Source: G963666535 sp963666535
GTDB lineage: Bacteria > Bacillota > Clostridia > Oscillospirales > Oscillospiraceae
Direction of reading: 5' to 3'
DNA length: 64,000 nt
Assembly: GCA_963666535.1 (NCBI GenBank)
Contig: OY762913.1
Span: forward strand, 1,426,001-1,490,000
Below, piece by piece: positions 17,455-27,773 of this stretch. The translations under genes were made by a program, and so were the position numbers. Positions within the stretch are counted from its first letter, which is position 1. Each line of letters starts with the position of its first letter. A model generated the notes under the pieces. The model was not told where the DNA came from and ran no database searches. It was given only the letters and a program-made list of their open reading frames with translations.

Positions 17455-17541
17455 CTATTTCCTCACATCAACCAGCCCCGAATTTCGAAGCAGGCAGAGT
17501 ACAACGGTGGCGGTTTCGGCTCGGGATAGCTCATCCTGCGG
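17455..17541 (-). pseudogene. 3' remnant of an SLH-domain protein gene
   Basis: The minus-strand frame PQDELSRAETATVVLCLLRN, then SGLVDVRK and TAG at 17455-17457, is the typical last helix of an SLH domain (SRAEMATVLxRLL). Upstream the frame is closed by a TGA, so only about 27 codons remain. Probably a relic of another S-layer protein gene. Confidence 0.5.
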
Positions 17542-17680
17542 ACGACTTTTTCAACAGGTCGATAAATATACGTAAACTTCAAGTAAAGATTATGCCAAAT
17601 ATGCGCGTTAGGGTTGATAACCGTTCAAATTAATACTACTATTGACTGGAAACGGAATGAGTTTAACGGGAGAATGGAAG

Positions 17681-18892
17681 ATGAGTAAATCCGAGAAAAA
17701 AAGAAGCGCTGAAAAATCTCTGCTTAAAACAAGAAAAAGGAGTCAGGTAAAAAGTCACAGTTTGGCCTGGGGAATTTTTGGAATATTATTGATCACAATA
17801 GGAATCATGATTTTAATTGGTGCGCTACCATACAATCCATACTCGACTGGTACGTCTGGTGCTTCTGTAAACTATGAAATTGCCAGAGTCACCCAGATTA
17901 CAGCTGAAAGCCTGAATGACAGCGATCATCAGAAGGGACTTATGGTTGGCTCGCAGGAAATGCAAGTCAGGATGCTCACAGGGGAGCACAGCGGCCAAAC
18001 AGTTTCCGCCACTAATGCGCTGAGTACATATAACAGTGTTGTAATGAAAACAGGCAAGTATGTAGTCGTTGTGTTTGATGAACTCGATACGGGGGAATTC
18101 CAGGTACGGGTTTACAATTATTTCAGAGCCCCCTATATTCTCTTGATGGCAGTTCTGTTTTTTGCCGTGCTGACTTCCATCGGTGGTAAAAAGGGGGTGA
18201 TGTCAGGACTTGGTCTGGCATATACATTTGCCTGTATCATCCTTATATTTCTACCGCTGATTCTACGCGGGTATTCTCCTGCTTTTTCAGCAATTCTAAT
18301 TGTCATAATGATAACGTCCGCAACGATGGTTTTTCTCAACGGCATGACGAGAAAAAGTCTGTGCGCAATCCTCGGCACAATTTCGGGCGTCGTTCTTTCC
18401 GGGATTCTTCTCTTCCTATTCGGATATCTGATGCATATTTCCGGTTACAGCACCGATGAGGCGGAGGCGCTGCTGCTAATCGGCAATACCACCGGTCTGC
18501 AGGTCAAAGGCCTGCTTTTCTCCGGCATCCTGATCGCTTCCTTGGGAGCGGTGATGGATGTGGCTATCTCCATCGTCTCGGCCATGCATGAGATTCACGC
18601 GAACATCCCCGATATCCACACAGGCGCGCTGATTCGCTCCGCCATGAATGTCGGGAAAGACATGATCGGCACTATGTCAAATACTCTTATCCTCGCTTTT
18701 GCCGGCACCTCGCTGAATTTAATGATCTTGCTCTATGCCTATTCCGTACAGGCGAACCAACTGATGAACATGAACACAATTGCCATTGAAATCACACAAG
18801 CGCTGGCGGGGAGTCTTGGCGTAATCCTTACGGTCCCGATTACCGCGATTATTACGGCTAATATGATTGTCAGAAAAGAAGTAAGGGCCTAA
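17681..18892 (+). CDS. YibE/F family membrane protein
   Basis: Integral membrane protein of about 403 residues. A basic N-terminus is followed by one transmembrane helix (SLAWGIFGILLITIGIMILIG) and an extracytoplasmic domain to about residue 150. Seven or so helices follow, with the YibE/F hallmarks GKKGVMSGLGLAYTFACI, FSGILIASLGAVMDVAISI and NVGKDMIGTMSNTLILAFAG. Start at 17681 because GGGAG lies eight bases upstream; a longer frame upstream lacks a site. Function unknown. It is a single gene ended by a strong terminator. Confidence 0.8.
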   Translation: MSKSEKKRSAEKSLLKTRKRSQVKSHSLAWGIFGILLITIGIMILIGALPYNPYSTGTSGASVNYEIARVTQITAESLNDSDHQKGLMVGSQEMQVRMLTGEHSGQTVSATNALSTYNSVVMKTGKYVVVVFDELDTGEFQVRVYNYFRAPYILLMAVLFFAVLTSIGGKKGVMSGLGLAYTFACIILIFLPLILRGYSPAFSAILIVIMITSATMVFLNGMTRKSLCAILGTISGVVLSGILLFLFGYLMHISGYSTDEAEALLLIGNTTGLQVKGLLFSGILIASLGAVMDVAISIVSAMHEIHANIPDIHTGALIRSAMNVGKDMIGTMSNTLILAFAGTSLNLMILLYAYSVQANQLMNMNTIAIEITQALAGSLGVILTVPITAIITANMIVRKEVRA

Positions 18893-18956
18893 CGTGTCGA
18901 ATCTGTTCGGAGGTCAAAAACAACCCCGGAAGTGTTTTAAATGCGCTCATAATTTT

Positions 18957-18985
18957 AAGTCTGCCCTTCATGAAAGGGCGGACTT
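18957..18985 (+). terminator. intrinsic terminator of the YibE/F gene
   Basis: Stem AAGTCTGCCCTT / AAGGGCGGACTT with a seven-T tail. Confidence 0.85.
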
Positions 18986-18989
18986 TTTT

Positions 18990-19274
18990 TGCCATAACAC
19001 CTTTGGAGATTTGCCCATATAAGAGAGGCCAATATCGTAAATTTTCACGTTTCATGAAATGAAAAAGATTGATTTTCGAGGGAAAGCAGATTTTGGTTTT
19101 TCCTAAATTTTACACAAGCTTAACCAAATGCTGGACGCAACAAAATCTGATTAGATTTATACTGTTTGGCGGGGGATAAACGAAAGCTTTATCTTATCGC
19201 TTCCGAGCATTTTAAATCGTGCTGCTATTCCCCCTATCAAACTGGGAATTTTGGTCAAGTTAAGGAGAGGTATT
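18990..19274 (+). other. upstream region of the S-layer phosphoesterase gene
   Basis: About 285 bases without a gene. It must hold the promoter of the 19275 gene and ends in a strong AAGGAGAGG ribosome site. No structured RNA was recognised. Confidence 0.35.
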
Positions 19275-22200
19275 ATGAGAATTAGCCCGATGAAAAGAAT
19301 GTTGTCCCTGCTGCTTGTCGTAAGCATTTGTTTCGGTATGCTGCCTACGGCAACCTCGGCCCAAGCAATGGAAGGAGATACCTATACACTGGCTTCCGGC
19401 ATAAAAGCGGCCACAGATGATATGGAAGAGTCAATCGACGGGAGCGATCCGGGAAAGCAGGATTATAAAAGCTCAGACCTTGAGCTCGGCGTGGAATCAC
19501 CCGGAGGCAGTCCTGAAAATTCACAGTATATCGGCCTGCGCTTTGCTGATTTGGCGATTCCGAAAGGCGCAGTAGTTACAAGCGCGTATATTCAGTTTGC
19601 GGTCGATGAGAATAAAAACAGTGATCCGTTTGCAATTAGCATTTATGCTGAGAATGCGGACAGTTCCGTGACCTTCAACAATGGTGACGCTTCGTCAAGT
19701 GTTATTCCATACGATATTTCAAGTAGAACCAAAACAAGTGAATCCGTCACTTGGACGTTAACCGAGGATCAGGCCTGGACGGTTGACGGCACAGCCGGAG
19801 CGGATCAGAGAACGTGCGACCTCAGCACGCTGGTACAGGCTGTCATTAACAGGGACGGCTGGATGACCGGCAACGCCATGACCTTCATTATGTCCGGAAC
19901 CGGGAATAGAACGGCAATTTCCTATGACAGGGATCCCGCGCAGGCAGCGGTACTAAACCTGACTTATACCTATGATGGAAACGCAGAACAGAGCGCGCCC
20001 GCAGGGCTTTGCGGCATCTCTCCGACCACAGACGGCGGCAGCGATGGCCAAATCACCGGCACGTCGGCGGACATGGAGTACAAGGTGTCTTCCGCTCCCA
20101 ATACCGCCTATACGGTCTGCCCGGATACGGCTGTAACAGGTCTTGCGGCCGACAGCTACGATGTCAGATACGCCGCTAAGGAGGGGTATAACGCCAGCCC
20201 GGCTGTCGCAGTCATCGTTCCAGCGTATACCCCTTACGCTGTGACAAATGTCACGTTCCAGCCCGGTAGTGATGAATCCGAGATGAATTTTGCATGGTAT
20301 TCCAATCGCACAACCTCCACGCAAAGCGTGATTCAGATCGCGCTCAAGTCCGATATGACCGGCTCCGACTTCCCGGTCGGCGCATGTGCCAGCTTCACTG
20401 GAACGATTACTGGTTCCAATGGCTTTCAATCCAATGAGGGAACCGTAACGGGACTTCAACCGTCAACTGAGTACGTCTACCGCCTGGGCGACGGAACTTC
20501 CTTCAGCGACGTCTGTAGCTTTGCGACTCATGACGCCAGCAGCTACAGCGCCATTTTTGTGGGCGATCCGCAGATCGGCTCAAGCGGAAGCATCACAAAC
20601 GATACTGCCGGCTGGCAGAACACGCTCAATCAGGCCCTGTCCTCATTCCCTAACACCAGTTTTATCTTGAGCGCGGGCGACCAGGTTCAAACATCGAGCA
20701 GCGAAGCTCAGTACTCGAGCTTTTTCGACCCCGATCAGTTGCTGTCCACCCCCCTGATCCCCACGATAGGCAACCATGACAACTCCGCCCTGTATTCCTA
20801 TCACTTTAATTCCCCCAATGAATCAACAACATATGGCACAACTTCCGCCGGCGGCGACTACTCGTTTGTTTATGGCAACACGCTCTACATGGTGCTAAAC
20901 TCCAACAATGAGAGCGTCACTTCCCACGACGTGTTCATGCAGCAGGCAATCAATGCTGCCGGTACGGGCATTCAGTGGAAGATCGTCATGTTTCACCATT
21001 CCATTTACAGCTCCGCGACACATTCCACAGATGGCGATATCCTCTCCAGAAGAAGTGACCTGTACCCAGTGTTTGATAAATATGATATGGACGTTGTGCT
21101 CATGGGCCATGACCACTGCTATACGAGATCCTATCAAATGGAGGGCGGTGTCGCCCAGAACACTCTGGAGAACTCAGCGGTCAACCCCACCGGCACCCTA
21201 TATATCACCGCAAACTCCGCCAGCGGCAGTAAATACTATGACTTGAAGTCAGCTGACACGGGATATGCGGCTGTTCGCTGGCAGGAATATTCACCATCCT
21301 TTTCAAACGTGATTGTTAATGACAGCACCTTCACAATTACGACATACCGATCCGATACCAATGCGCAAATCGATACCTATACGATTACAAAGGATCAGTC
21401 CGGCGCGCCAACGGGCCTTGCGGGCGTTGCTTCGACAACGGTAGACAACAACGACGGAAAGATCACCGGCACGACAACCGCAATGGAGTATAAAATTTCG
21501 GCTGATACCGTATGGTCGGATTGCTCCGACAACGAGACGATCGGCCTGCCTTCCGGCACCTACGCCGTGCGCTACGCCGCTGTGGGCAGCTCATCCGAAA
21601 GCGTTCCGGCTATTGTCGTAGTTGCGCCGTCCGGCATTGTGAGACAGTCTCAGGTGGCCCCTGCGGGTCTTGTTGGTGTTGCTCCGACCACGGAAGCGGA
21701 TAACAACGGAATGATTAACGGCACAACGGCCGCAATGGAGTACAAACTTTCTGCCGATACCACGTGGACAACATGCGTGGCGCCCTCCGTCACAGGGCTG
21801 GTGCCGGGCAGCTACGACGTTCGTTACGCACAAACAGCAGAATATTATGCCAGTATTTCCGTAACGGTTAAGGTTCCGACAAATGCTGAGGGCAATTCTT
21901 ATTCTCTTACCGCGTCCATTGGGAACGACACGGATGACATGGAGGAGTGGATGACCGGCGATAATCCTGGAAAGATGGACCTCGACAGCGGATCCATTGA
22001 AATCGGCTCGGAAATTGTGGGGGTTACGCAGTACGTCGGTCTGTGCTTTGCCAACCTGTCAATACCGAAGAACGCCACCATAACAGGCGCGTATATCCAG
22101 TTTACGGCGTATAAGGATAAAAGTACTAATCCGTTTGCAATTGACATCTATGCGGAGAATGCAGACAATTCAGTGACCTTCAATAACGGGAGTACCGACT

Positions 22201-25200
22201 GGGATAAGGGAAACAATGGAACTTTGGTGATGTATGACATTTCAGGCAGAGCCAGAACGGCGCAAAAGGCCACGTGGACTTTGACCTCAGGTTGGTCAAC
22301 CATAGACGCAGCGGGGGAGGGCCAAAGAACCTGCGATGTCAGCGCACTGGTACAGGCGGTTATCGACAGAGAAGGCTGGGCAACCGGCAATGCCGTAACC
22401 TTTATTATGTCCGGATCTGGAATCAGATCTGCATACTCCTATGATAGAGACAGCGCAAAAGCACCGGTTCTGCACCTGACCTACACCTATAACGGCAAAG
22501 CAAACCAGAGCGCGGCGACAGGCCTTACCGGCATCGCCCCGACGGCGGCGAACAAAAACGACGGCCAGATTGCCGGCACGACGACCTCGATGGAATACAA
22601 GCCATCCTCCGCTTCCGAAACATCCTATACGGTCTGCCCGGATATGGCTGTAACAGGTCTTACGGCAGGCAGCTACGATGTCAGATACGCCGCTAAGGAG
22701 GGCTATAACGCCAGCCCGGCTGTAACCATCACCGTTCCTGCATATGTTCCGTATGCCGCTACCTACGTCACGTTCCAGCCGGGTGACGATGAATCAAAGA
22801 TGAACTTCAATTGGTATTCCAACCTTACAACCTCCACACAGAGCGTAGTACAGGTGGCGCTGAAGTCCGACATGACGGGTGCCGAATTCCCGGCTGGCAG
22901 CGCTGTCACCTTTAAGGGAACGCTGGGAGTGTCCAACGGATACAAAACAAATAAAGCCACGGTGACAGGCCTTACTCCATCGACCGAGTATGTCTACCGT
23001 CTGGGCGACGGGACATCGTTCAGCAGCGTCAACAGCTTTTCAACGCAAGATGCAACCAAGTACAATGTCTTGTTTGTGGGCGACCCCCAAATTGGCTCCA
23101 GCGGTAGTGTTTCGAGTGATACCACCGGCTGGTTTTACACCGTCCTCAACTCGCTGAATCAATTCCCCGATACCAGTTTTATTCTGAGTGCCGGTGACCA
23201 GGTGGACAAGTCCACGAACGAAAGCCAGTATGAGGGCTTCTTCTATCCACCTGGATTGCAGACGGTTCCCGTAGTCCCCACAATAGGCAACCATGACAAT
23301 TCGGCGCTGTACGCCAGCCATTTTAACTCGCCAAATGAATCAACAGAATACGGCACCACTTCAGCCGGAGGCGACTATTCGTTTGTTTATGGCAATACGC
23401 TCTATATGGTACTAAATTCCAACAATCAAAGCGCCACCTCCCACGATGCGTTCATGCAGCAGGCGATGGATGCCGCCGGAACGGGAATCAAGTGGGAAAT
23501 CGTGATGTTCCACCACTCTATTTATAGTTCCGCAGACCATTCTACAGACGGCGATATCCTTTCCAGAAGGAGCGATCTGTATCCGATCTTCGACAAGCAT
23601 GATATTGACGTTGTGCTGATGGGTCACGATCACTGCTACACCAGGTCTTATCAGATGGAGGGCGGGATCGCGCAAAATGGTTTGGAGAGCTCGGTTGTCG
23701 ACCCGAAAGGAACGCTCTATATTACCGCGAACTCCGGCAGCGGCAGCAAATATTATGATCTGGAATCTGCGGACACGGAGTACGCAGCGGTTCGCTGGCA
23801 GGGACGCACCCCCTCATATTCCAATATCGCCGTAAGTGACAATTCCTTTACCATTACGACTTATCGAACGGATACGAGTGAGGTGATAGACACCTATACG
23901 ATTACAAAAAGCCAGGACTCCGAAGCACCGGCACTGACGGCGGGTACGGCAAGCCGCACAAGCGCCAGCGCCGCGACAGTGAAGTTTACCTCCAATGAAG
24001 CCGGCACTTATTTCTACAGAGCTGTAGCCGCAGGAGCATCTGTCCCGGCAATCGACACTTCCGGTCAGGGGATATACTGCGCAGCCAATACCACTGTGAC
24101 GATCTCGCTGGTGGATCTCAGCTCGTCGGGCGCGAAGGATATCTATCTCGTGGTTAAGGATAACGCGGGCAATGCCAGCGCTGCGCTGAAAATCGCGATC
24201 CCAGCCTACTCTGCACCGTCCAGCGGCAATACAGGCGGCGATACGACAACCACCACCCCTCACGTGGAGAGTAATGCGCAGGGTGGCACAACAACCACCG
24301 GCTGCACCGTAACCGGGTCCGCCAATAGTTTGGGTAAGACCGCCGGCAGAGTGGATGCCAAAACCGCCTCTGCGCTGGTAGCGGGCGCGAAGGCGGCAGA
24401 GAAGTCAGGGAACAAGGCCGTCGTGGAAATCCAACTGGAGCGGGGTAAATCGGCCACGGCTGCGGAGATCACAATCCCGAAGGATTCGTTCAGCAGCCTT
24501 GCCACGGGGACACACGCTGATCTGACGGTGGATGCCGGCATCGGGACCGTAACCTTTGACAGTGCTGCGGTTGACGCGATCAACACATCGGTATCCTCCG
24601 GCGATATCAAAATTAGCTTGGCAAAAGCGGACATCTCCGATCTCTCTGACGAGGGAAAAGCACAAGTCGGAAACAGGCCTGTTTACGACTTCACGGTGAC
24701 GTCCGGAAGCAACACAATTTCCAACTTCGGCGGCGGACGCACATATATCAACCTGCCCTATACCGCGTCTGCCGATGAGGACCCCAACGCAATCGTCATC
24801 TACTACATCAGTGACGCAGGTAAACTGGAGACGGTTCGAGGCAATTACAACGCAAGTGCCCGAATGGTTGAATTCACCACCACGCACTTCTCAAAATACG
24901 CGGTTGGATATCACAAGGTTACGTTCAGCGACGTTGTTTCAACAGATTGGTATGATAGCGCCGTGTCCTTCCTTGCGGCCCGAGCCATCACCACCGGAAC
25001 GGGCGGCGGTGCGTTCAGTCCAGATGCGACGCTGACGCGTGGCCAGTTCATTGTAATGCTGATGCGTGCCTACGGCATCGAAGCCGATACGAATTACACA
25101 GACAACTTCTACGATGCCGGGAATACCTACTACACGGACTATCTGGCGTCGGCGAAGCGGCTGGGCATTACAAACGGTGTAGGCAACAACAATTTTGCGC

Positions 25201-25463
25201 CCGACAACGAGATCACACGGCAGGATATGTTCACACTCCTGTACTGCGCTCTGAATGTGCTGGGCGAGCTCCCCACGGCAACCGGCAGCCAGACGACAGG
25301 CGATTTCAGTGATGCCGGGAAAATTTCAAGTTACGCACAGAACGCGATGAATGTTCTGGTGAAAGCCGGGATCATCTCCGGCAGCGACGGAAAGCTCAAT
25401 CCGACCGGCACCGCTACCCGCGCGGAAATGGCCCAGGTGCTGTGCAATGTACTCTCTGCGTAA
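19275..25463 (+). CDS. S-layer-anchored protein with two tandem purple-acid-phosphatase-like modules
   Basis: A 2,062-residue exported protein with a signal peptide at residues 1-33 (MLSLLLVVSICFGMLPTATS then AQA). A module is present twice, about 839 residues apart: a beta-sandwich of DNRLRE/CBM96 type (YIGLRFADLAIPKGA; YVGLCFANLSIPKNA), a purple-acid-phosphatase N-terminal Fn3-like domain (WYSNRTTSTQSVIQIALKSD), and a calcineurin-like metallophosphatase. Metal motifs are intact in both copies: GDPQ (about 429 and 1268), GDQV, GNHDN, FHHS and GHDHCYTRSY (about 610 and 1449). Between and after them come short Ig-like linkers. Three SLH domains from about 1880 to the end (FSDVVSTDWYDSAVSFLAAR; FSPDATLTRGQF) tether it to the wall. 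Probably releases phosphate from organic esters outside the cell. Start chosen for AAGGAGAGG. Confidence 0.85.
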   Translation: MRISPMKRMLSLLLVVSICFGMLPTATSAQAMEGDTYTLASGIKAATDDMEESIDGSDPGKQDYKSSDLELGVESPGGSPENSQYIGLRFADLAIPKGAVVTSAYIQFAVDENKNSDPFAISIYAENADSSVTFNNGDASSSVIPYDISSRTKTSESVTWTLTEDQAWTVDGTAGADQRTCDLSTLVQAVINRDGWMTGNAMTFIMSGTGNRTAISYDRDPAQAAVLNLTYTYDGNAEQSAPAGLCGISPTTDGGSDGQITGTSADMEYKVSSAPNTAYTVCPDTAVTGLAADSYDVRYAAKEGYNASPAVAVIVPAYTPYAVTNVTFQPGSDESEMNFAWYSNRTTSTQSVIQIALKSDMTGSDFPVGACASFTGTITGSNGFQSNEGTVTGLQPSTEYVYRLGDGTSFSDVCSFATHDASSYSAIFVGDPQIGSSGSITNDTAGWQNTLNQALSSFPNTSFILSAGDQVQTSSSEAQYSSFFDPDQLLSTPLIPTIGNHDNSALYSYHFNSPNESTTYGTTSAGGDYSFVYGNTLYMVLNSNNESVTSHDVFMQQAINAAGTGIQWKIVMFHHSIYSSATHSTDGDILSRRSDLYPVFDKYDMDVVLMGHDHCYTRSYQMEGGVAQNTLENSAVNPTGTLYITANSASGSKYYDLKSADTGYAAVRWQEYSPSFSNVIVNDSTFTITTYRSDTNAQIDTYTITKDQSGAPTGLAGVASTTVDNNDGKITGTTTAMEYKISADTVWSDCSDNETIGLPSGTYAVRYAAVGSSSESVPAIVVVAPSGIVRQSQVAPAGLVGVAPTTEADNNGMINGTTAAMEYKLSADTTWTTCVAPSVTGLVPGSYDVRYAQTAEYYASISVTVKVPTNAEGNSYSLTASIGNDTDDMEEWMTGDNPGKMDLDSGSIEIGSEIVGVTQYVGLCFANLSIPKNATITGAYIQFTAYKDKSTNPFAIDIYAENADNSVTFNNGSTDWDKGNNGTLVMYDISGRARTAQKATWTLTSGWSTIDAAGEGQRTCDVSALVQAVIDREGWATGNAVTFIMSGSGIRSAYSYDRDSAKAPVLHLTYTYNGKANQSAATGLTGIAPTAANKNDGQIAGTTTSMEYKPSSASETSYTVCPDMAVTGLTAGSYDVRYAAKEGYNASPAVTITVPAYVPYAATYVTFQPGDDESKMNFNWYSNLTTSTQSVVQVALKSDMTGAEFPAGSAVTFKGTLGVSNGYKTNKATVTGLTPSTEYVYRLGDGTSFSSVNSFSTQDATKYNVLFVGDPQIGSSGSVSSDTTGWFYTVLNSLNQFPDTSFILSAGDQVDKSTNESQYEGFFYPPGLQTVPVVPTIGNHDNSALYASHFNSPNESTEYGTTSAGGDYSFVYGNTLYMVLNSNNQSATSHDAFMQQAMDAAGTGIKWEIVMFHHSIYSSADHSTDGDILSRRSDLYPIFDKHDIDVVLMGHDHCYTRSYQMEGGIAQNGLESSVVDPKGTLYITANSGSGSKYYDLESADTEYAAVRWQGRTPSYSNIAVSDNSFTITTYRTDTSEVIDTYTITKSQDSEAPALTAGTASRTSASAATVKFTSNEAGTYFYRAVAAGASVPAIDTSGQGIYCAANTTVTISLVDLSSSGAKDIYLVVKDNAGNASAALKIAIPAYSAPSSGNTGGDTTTTTPHVESNAQGGTTTTGCTVTGSANSLGKTAGRVDAKTASALVAGAKAAEKSGNKAVVEIQLERGKSATAAEITIPKDSFSSLATGTHADLTVDAGIGTVTFDSAAVDAINTSVSSGDIKISLAKADISDLSDEGKAQVGNRPVYDFTVTSGSNTISNFGGGRTYINLPYTASADEDPNAIVIYYISDAGKLETVRGNYNASARMVEFTTTHFSKYAVGYHKVTFSDVVSTDWYDSAVSFLAARAITTGTGGGAFSPDATLTRGQFIVMLMRAYGIEADTNYTDNFYDAGNTYYTDYLASAKRLGITNGVGNNNFAPDNEITRQDMFTLLYCALNVLGELPTATGSQTTGDFSDAGKISSYAQNAMNVLVKAGIISGSDGKLNPTGTATRAEMAQVLCNVLSA

Positions 25464-25612
25464 ACTGTAAAAGACGGAGGCTCGGCAACGGAAGCGCTAT
25501 CCGTCAAGTGGACAGGGAAATACCATTACTGGCGCGAATGTCCTGTCAAGGCTTCTTGCCATCGGGTTGTTTTCTCTTTCATGTGTAGCGGCGTTAAAAA
25601 ATATAAATAACA

Positions 25613-25656
25613 GCGCGGAAATCGGATGGTCAATACGAACCACTCGATTTCCGCGC
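25613..25656 (+). terminator. terminator after the S-layer phosphoesterase gene
   Basis: Stem GCGCGGAAATCG / CGATTTCCGCGC with a short inner extension and a T-rich tail. It may also act for the convergent minus-strand ABC operon. Confidence 0.7.
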
Positions 25657-25765
25657 CTTTCATTATTTTAATATGGCAATATAGCCTTGGCACCACAAGA
25701 TAAGCAGTAGAACTTCCATCATTTCTGTCGGAATTTGCTGTGTTCCAGGTGCGTAAATGGCTGCA

Positions 25766-26905
25766 TTATTCGCTTGGCATGGAATTGACTAACAGGCTTT
25801 CAATATCCGCACGCGTTACATCGACGTGATAGATGACTTTATAGTAATCGATCGCTTCCTCAACAAAGTCGATGTTCATTTCGTCTGGATACAGCAGATC
25901 CGCAAGCCACAAAAGGCCTATGTAGCGGTTTGCTCCTGGGGGTCTGTCCGCCCAACCAAATGGCTTATTGGGCATCTCGAAGACGTTCCCGTCCTTCACA
26001 GCCTGAATGGATGCCCAATCCTGGCTTGTCGTGATAATATCATACGCACCTGTGCCGCCCTGGACAACGATAACGTCAGGATTCCAGCTGAGTATAGCCT
26101 CCATAGAAACCGCAGACTGTCCGAAACCGGCAAGCGCTTCCACCGTTGCAACGTTCTCTGCGCCGCACATATTGAACACGATGGAACGATTGGAGTTTCC
26201 CGGCTCAGTGGACAGACCGTCTTTGCCCTCGGCATAGTAGAGAGTGGGACGCTCGTCCTCGGGGACTTGGGCGACCGCGGCCGTGACTTTATCCACGACG
26301 CCGTTGAAGTAGTCGACGACCGTAGTCGCCTCCTCTTCATGGCCGAGAGCCTGTCCAAGCAGGGTAAAGGATTCCGGCAGCTGATCAAGCTGCGTGCCGA
26401 ACACGATGACAGGGATACCGAGCTGCTCCTGCAATTGATTGGCTGTCTCAATATCACTCTCCGTCGGCTCGCCCTGAACTGAACTGATAAGCAGCTGGAC
26501 ATCGGCCGCTTTCATCGCCTCATAATCCAACACGCCGTTGGCTCCGGAAAGGGTACCGTAGGAGGGCAGCCCGATCATTTCCTCGGGAACATACGGCAGG
26601 TCTTTTTCCGTAAACGAGGACGGCGATGCGGTAATCATGTCCGGTGCGAGGATATACAGGAGAGCGAAGCTGTTGGTGCCGTCGGCATAGATTCGCTTCA
26701 GATTCTCCGGAGTCGGTATTGTGACTGTTCTACCGATCCCATCTACAAATTCGACTGTACTCGCATCTTGGTTATCAGCCGCGCCCTGTGACTCCTGCTG
26801 CACGGGCGTAGTGTCGGCAGGATTCGCCCCCTGTGAGCAGGCTGACAGCGACAACGCCATTGCGATAGCAAGGATCAGCGCAAGTAGGTTGGTGTGCTTT
26901 CGCAT
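25766..26905 (-). CDS. FecB/TroA-like ABC-transporter substrate-binding lipoprotein (module 1)
   Basis: Extracellular binding protein of 379 residues. A lipoprotein signal is at 1-24 with lipobox LSACSQG. The mature part has the type-II periplasmic-binding fold used for siderophores, cobalamin and, in MolA-like systems, molybdate/tungstate: VEFVDGIGRTVTIPTP, WNPDVIVVQGG, and FGWADRPPGANRYIGLLWLA near the end. Third gene of the unit permease-ATPase-binding protein. The unit lies behind a Mo-type riboswitch candidate and beside a MoeA-like gene, so molybdate or tungstate is the best guess for the substrate; iron chelates remain possible. Confidence 0.8.
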   Translation of the reverse strand: MRKHTNLLALILAIAMALSLSACSQGANPADTTPVQQESQGAADNQDASTVEFVDGIGRTVTIPTPENLKRIYADGTNSFALLYILAPDMITASPSSFTEKDLPYVPEEMIGLPSYGTLSGANGVLDYEAMKAADVQLLISSVQGEPTESDIETANQLQEQLGIPVIVFGTQLDQLPESFTLLGQALGHEEEATTVVDYFNGVVDKVTAAVAQVPEDERPTLYYAEGKDGLSTEPGNSNRSIVFNMCGAENVATVEALAGFGQSAVSMEAILSWNPDVIVVQGGTGAYDIITTSQDWASIQAVKDGNVFEMPNKPFGWADRPPGANRYIGLLWLADLLYPDEMNIDFVEEAIDYYKVIYHVDVTRADIESLLVNSMPSE

Positions 26906-26960
26906 TTTTTACTTCCTTTCAACTTAGAAATTAGTATTTTATATAAAAAGCTCAGAGAGC

Positions 26961-27773
26961 TTATAAACACGCGTGGCCAAGCGGCTGATCCGAAAGGTCC
27001 GGCAATGGAATGCATACTGTCGTGTGCCTGTCCGCCGCGACATCTATGTCGCGAACTCTGACATCCATCCCATAGATATCACGCAGGACAGACTCGCTGA
27101 TCACTTCGCCGACGCCGCCCTCACAGAGGACGCGCCCATCCTGCATCGCAACAATGCGGTCGGCACAATAAAGCGCATGTTCCGGATTGTGTGTTACCAT
27201 AAGTATGCTCATCTTTTGTTTGGAAAGCCGGAGCATCTGGGTAAGCATGAGATATTGATTGCCAAAGTCCAAACTGGCAGTCGGCTCGTCCATGATCAAT
27301 ATTTTGGTTTGCTGCGCAATGGCTCTGGAAATGATGACCATTTGACGTTGCCCGCCGCTGAGCTCGGTGTATTTTCTGGATGCATACGACCGTATTCCAA
27401 GCCTGTCCAATGCGTCCATGGCAATGTCCCTGTCGTTGGCGGTCGGGCGATATGTTTTGCTCATATGCGGTGTCCGCCCCATAAGAACCACATCCATAAC
27501 GCTGAATGGAAACGGCGGAACATGATTTTGGGGGATATAGGCTACCTTTTGCGCGAGCTTTCGTTCATCCATTTTATGAATATCCTCGCCGTACAAAAGA
27601 ACGCTGCCGCTTTGGGGCTGCAGCAATCCGAGCATGGTTTTCAAAAGGGTGGTTTTGCCGCAGCCGTTCGCGCCCAGAATACACACAAATTCCCCGTCTT
27701 CCATGCGGAAAGACAGATCCTTCAGTACCGCGCGCTTACCATAGCTGAATTGAATGTTATTTACCTCAATCAC
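26961..27773 (-). CDS. FecE-type ABC transporter ATPase (module 1)
   Basis: A 270-residue ATPase of the siderophore/B12/MolC class. Walker A GANGCGKTTLLK near residue 35, Q-loop YIPQNH, signature LSGGQRQMVIISRA, Walker B ILIMDEPTASLD and H-switch VTHNPEHAL. The GTG start overlaps the end of the permease gene by eight bases. Powers import through the permease at 27766-28827. Followed by the binding-protein gene after 55 bases. Confidence 0.85.
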   Translation of the reverse strand: MIEVNNIQFSYGKRAVLKDLSFRMEDGEFVCILGANGCGKTTLLKTMLGLLQPQSGSVLLYGEDIHKMDERKLAQKVAYIPQNHVPPFPFSVMDVVLMGRTPHMSKTYRPTANDRDIAMDALDRLGIRSYASRKYTELSGGQRQMVIISRAIAQQTKILIMDEPTASLDFGNQYLMLTQMLRLSKQKMSILMVTHNPEHALYCADRIVAMQDGRVLCEGGVGEVISESVLRDIYGMDVRVRDIDVAADRHTTVCIPLPDLSDQPLGHACL

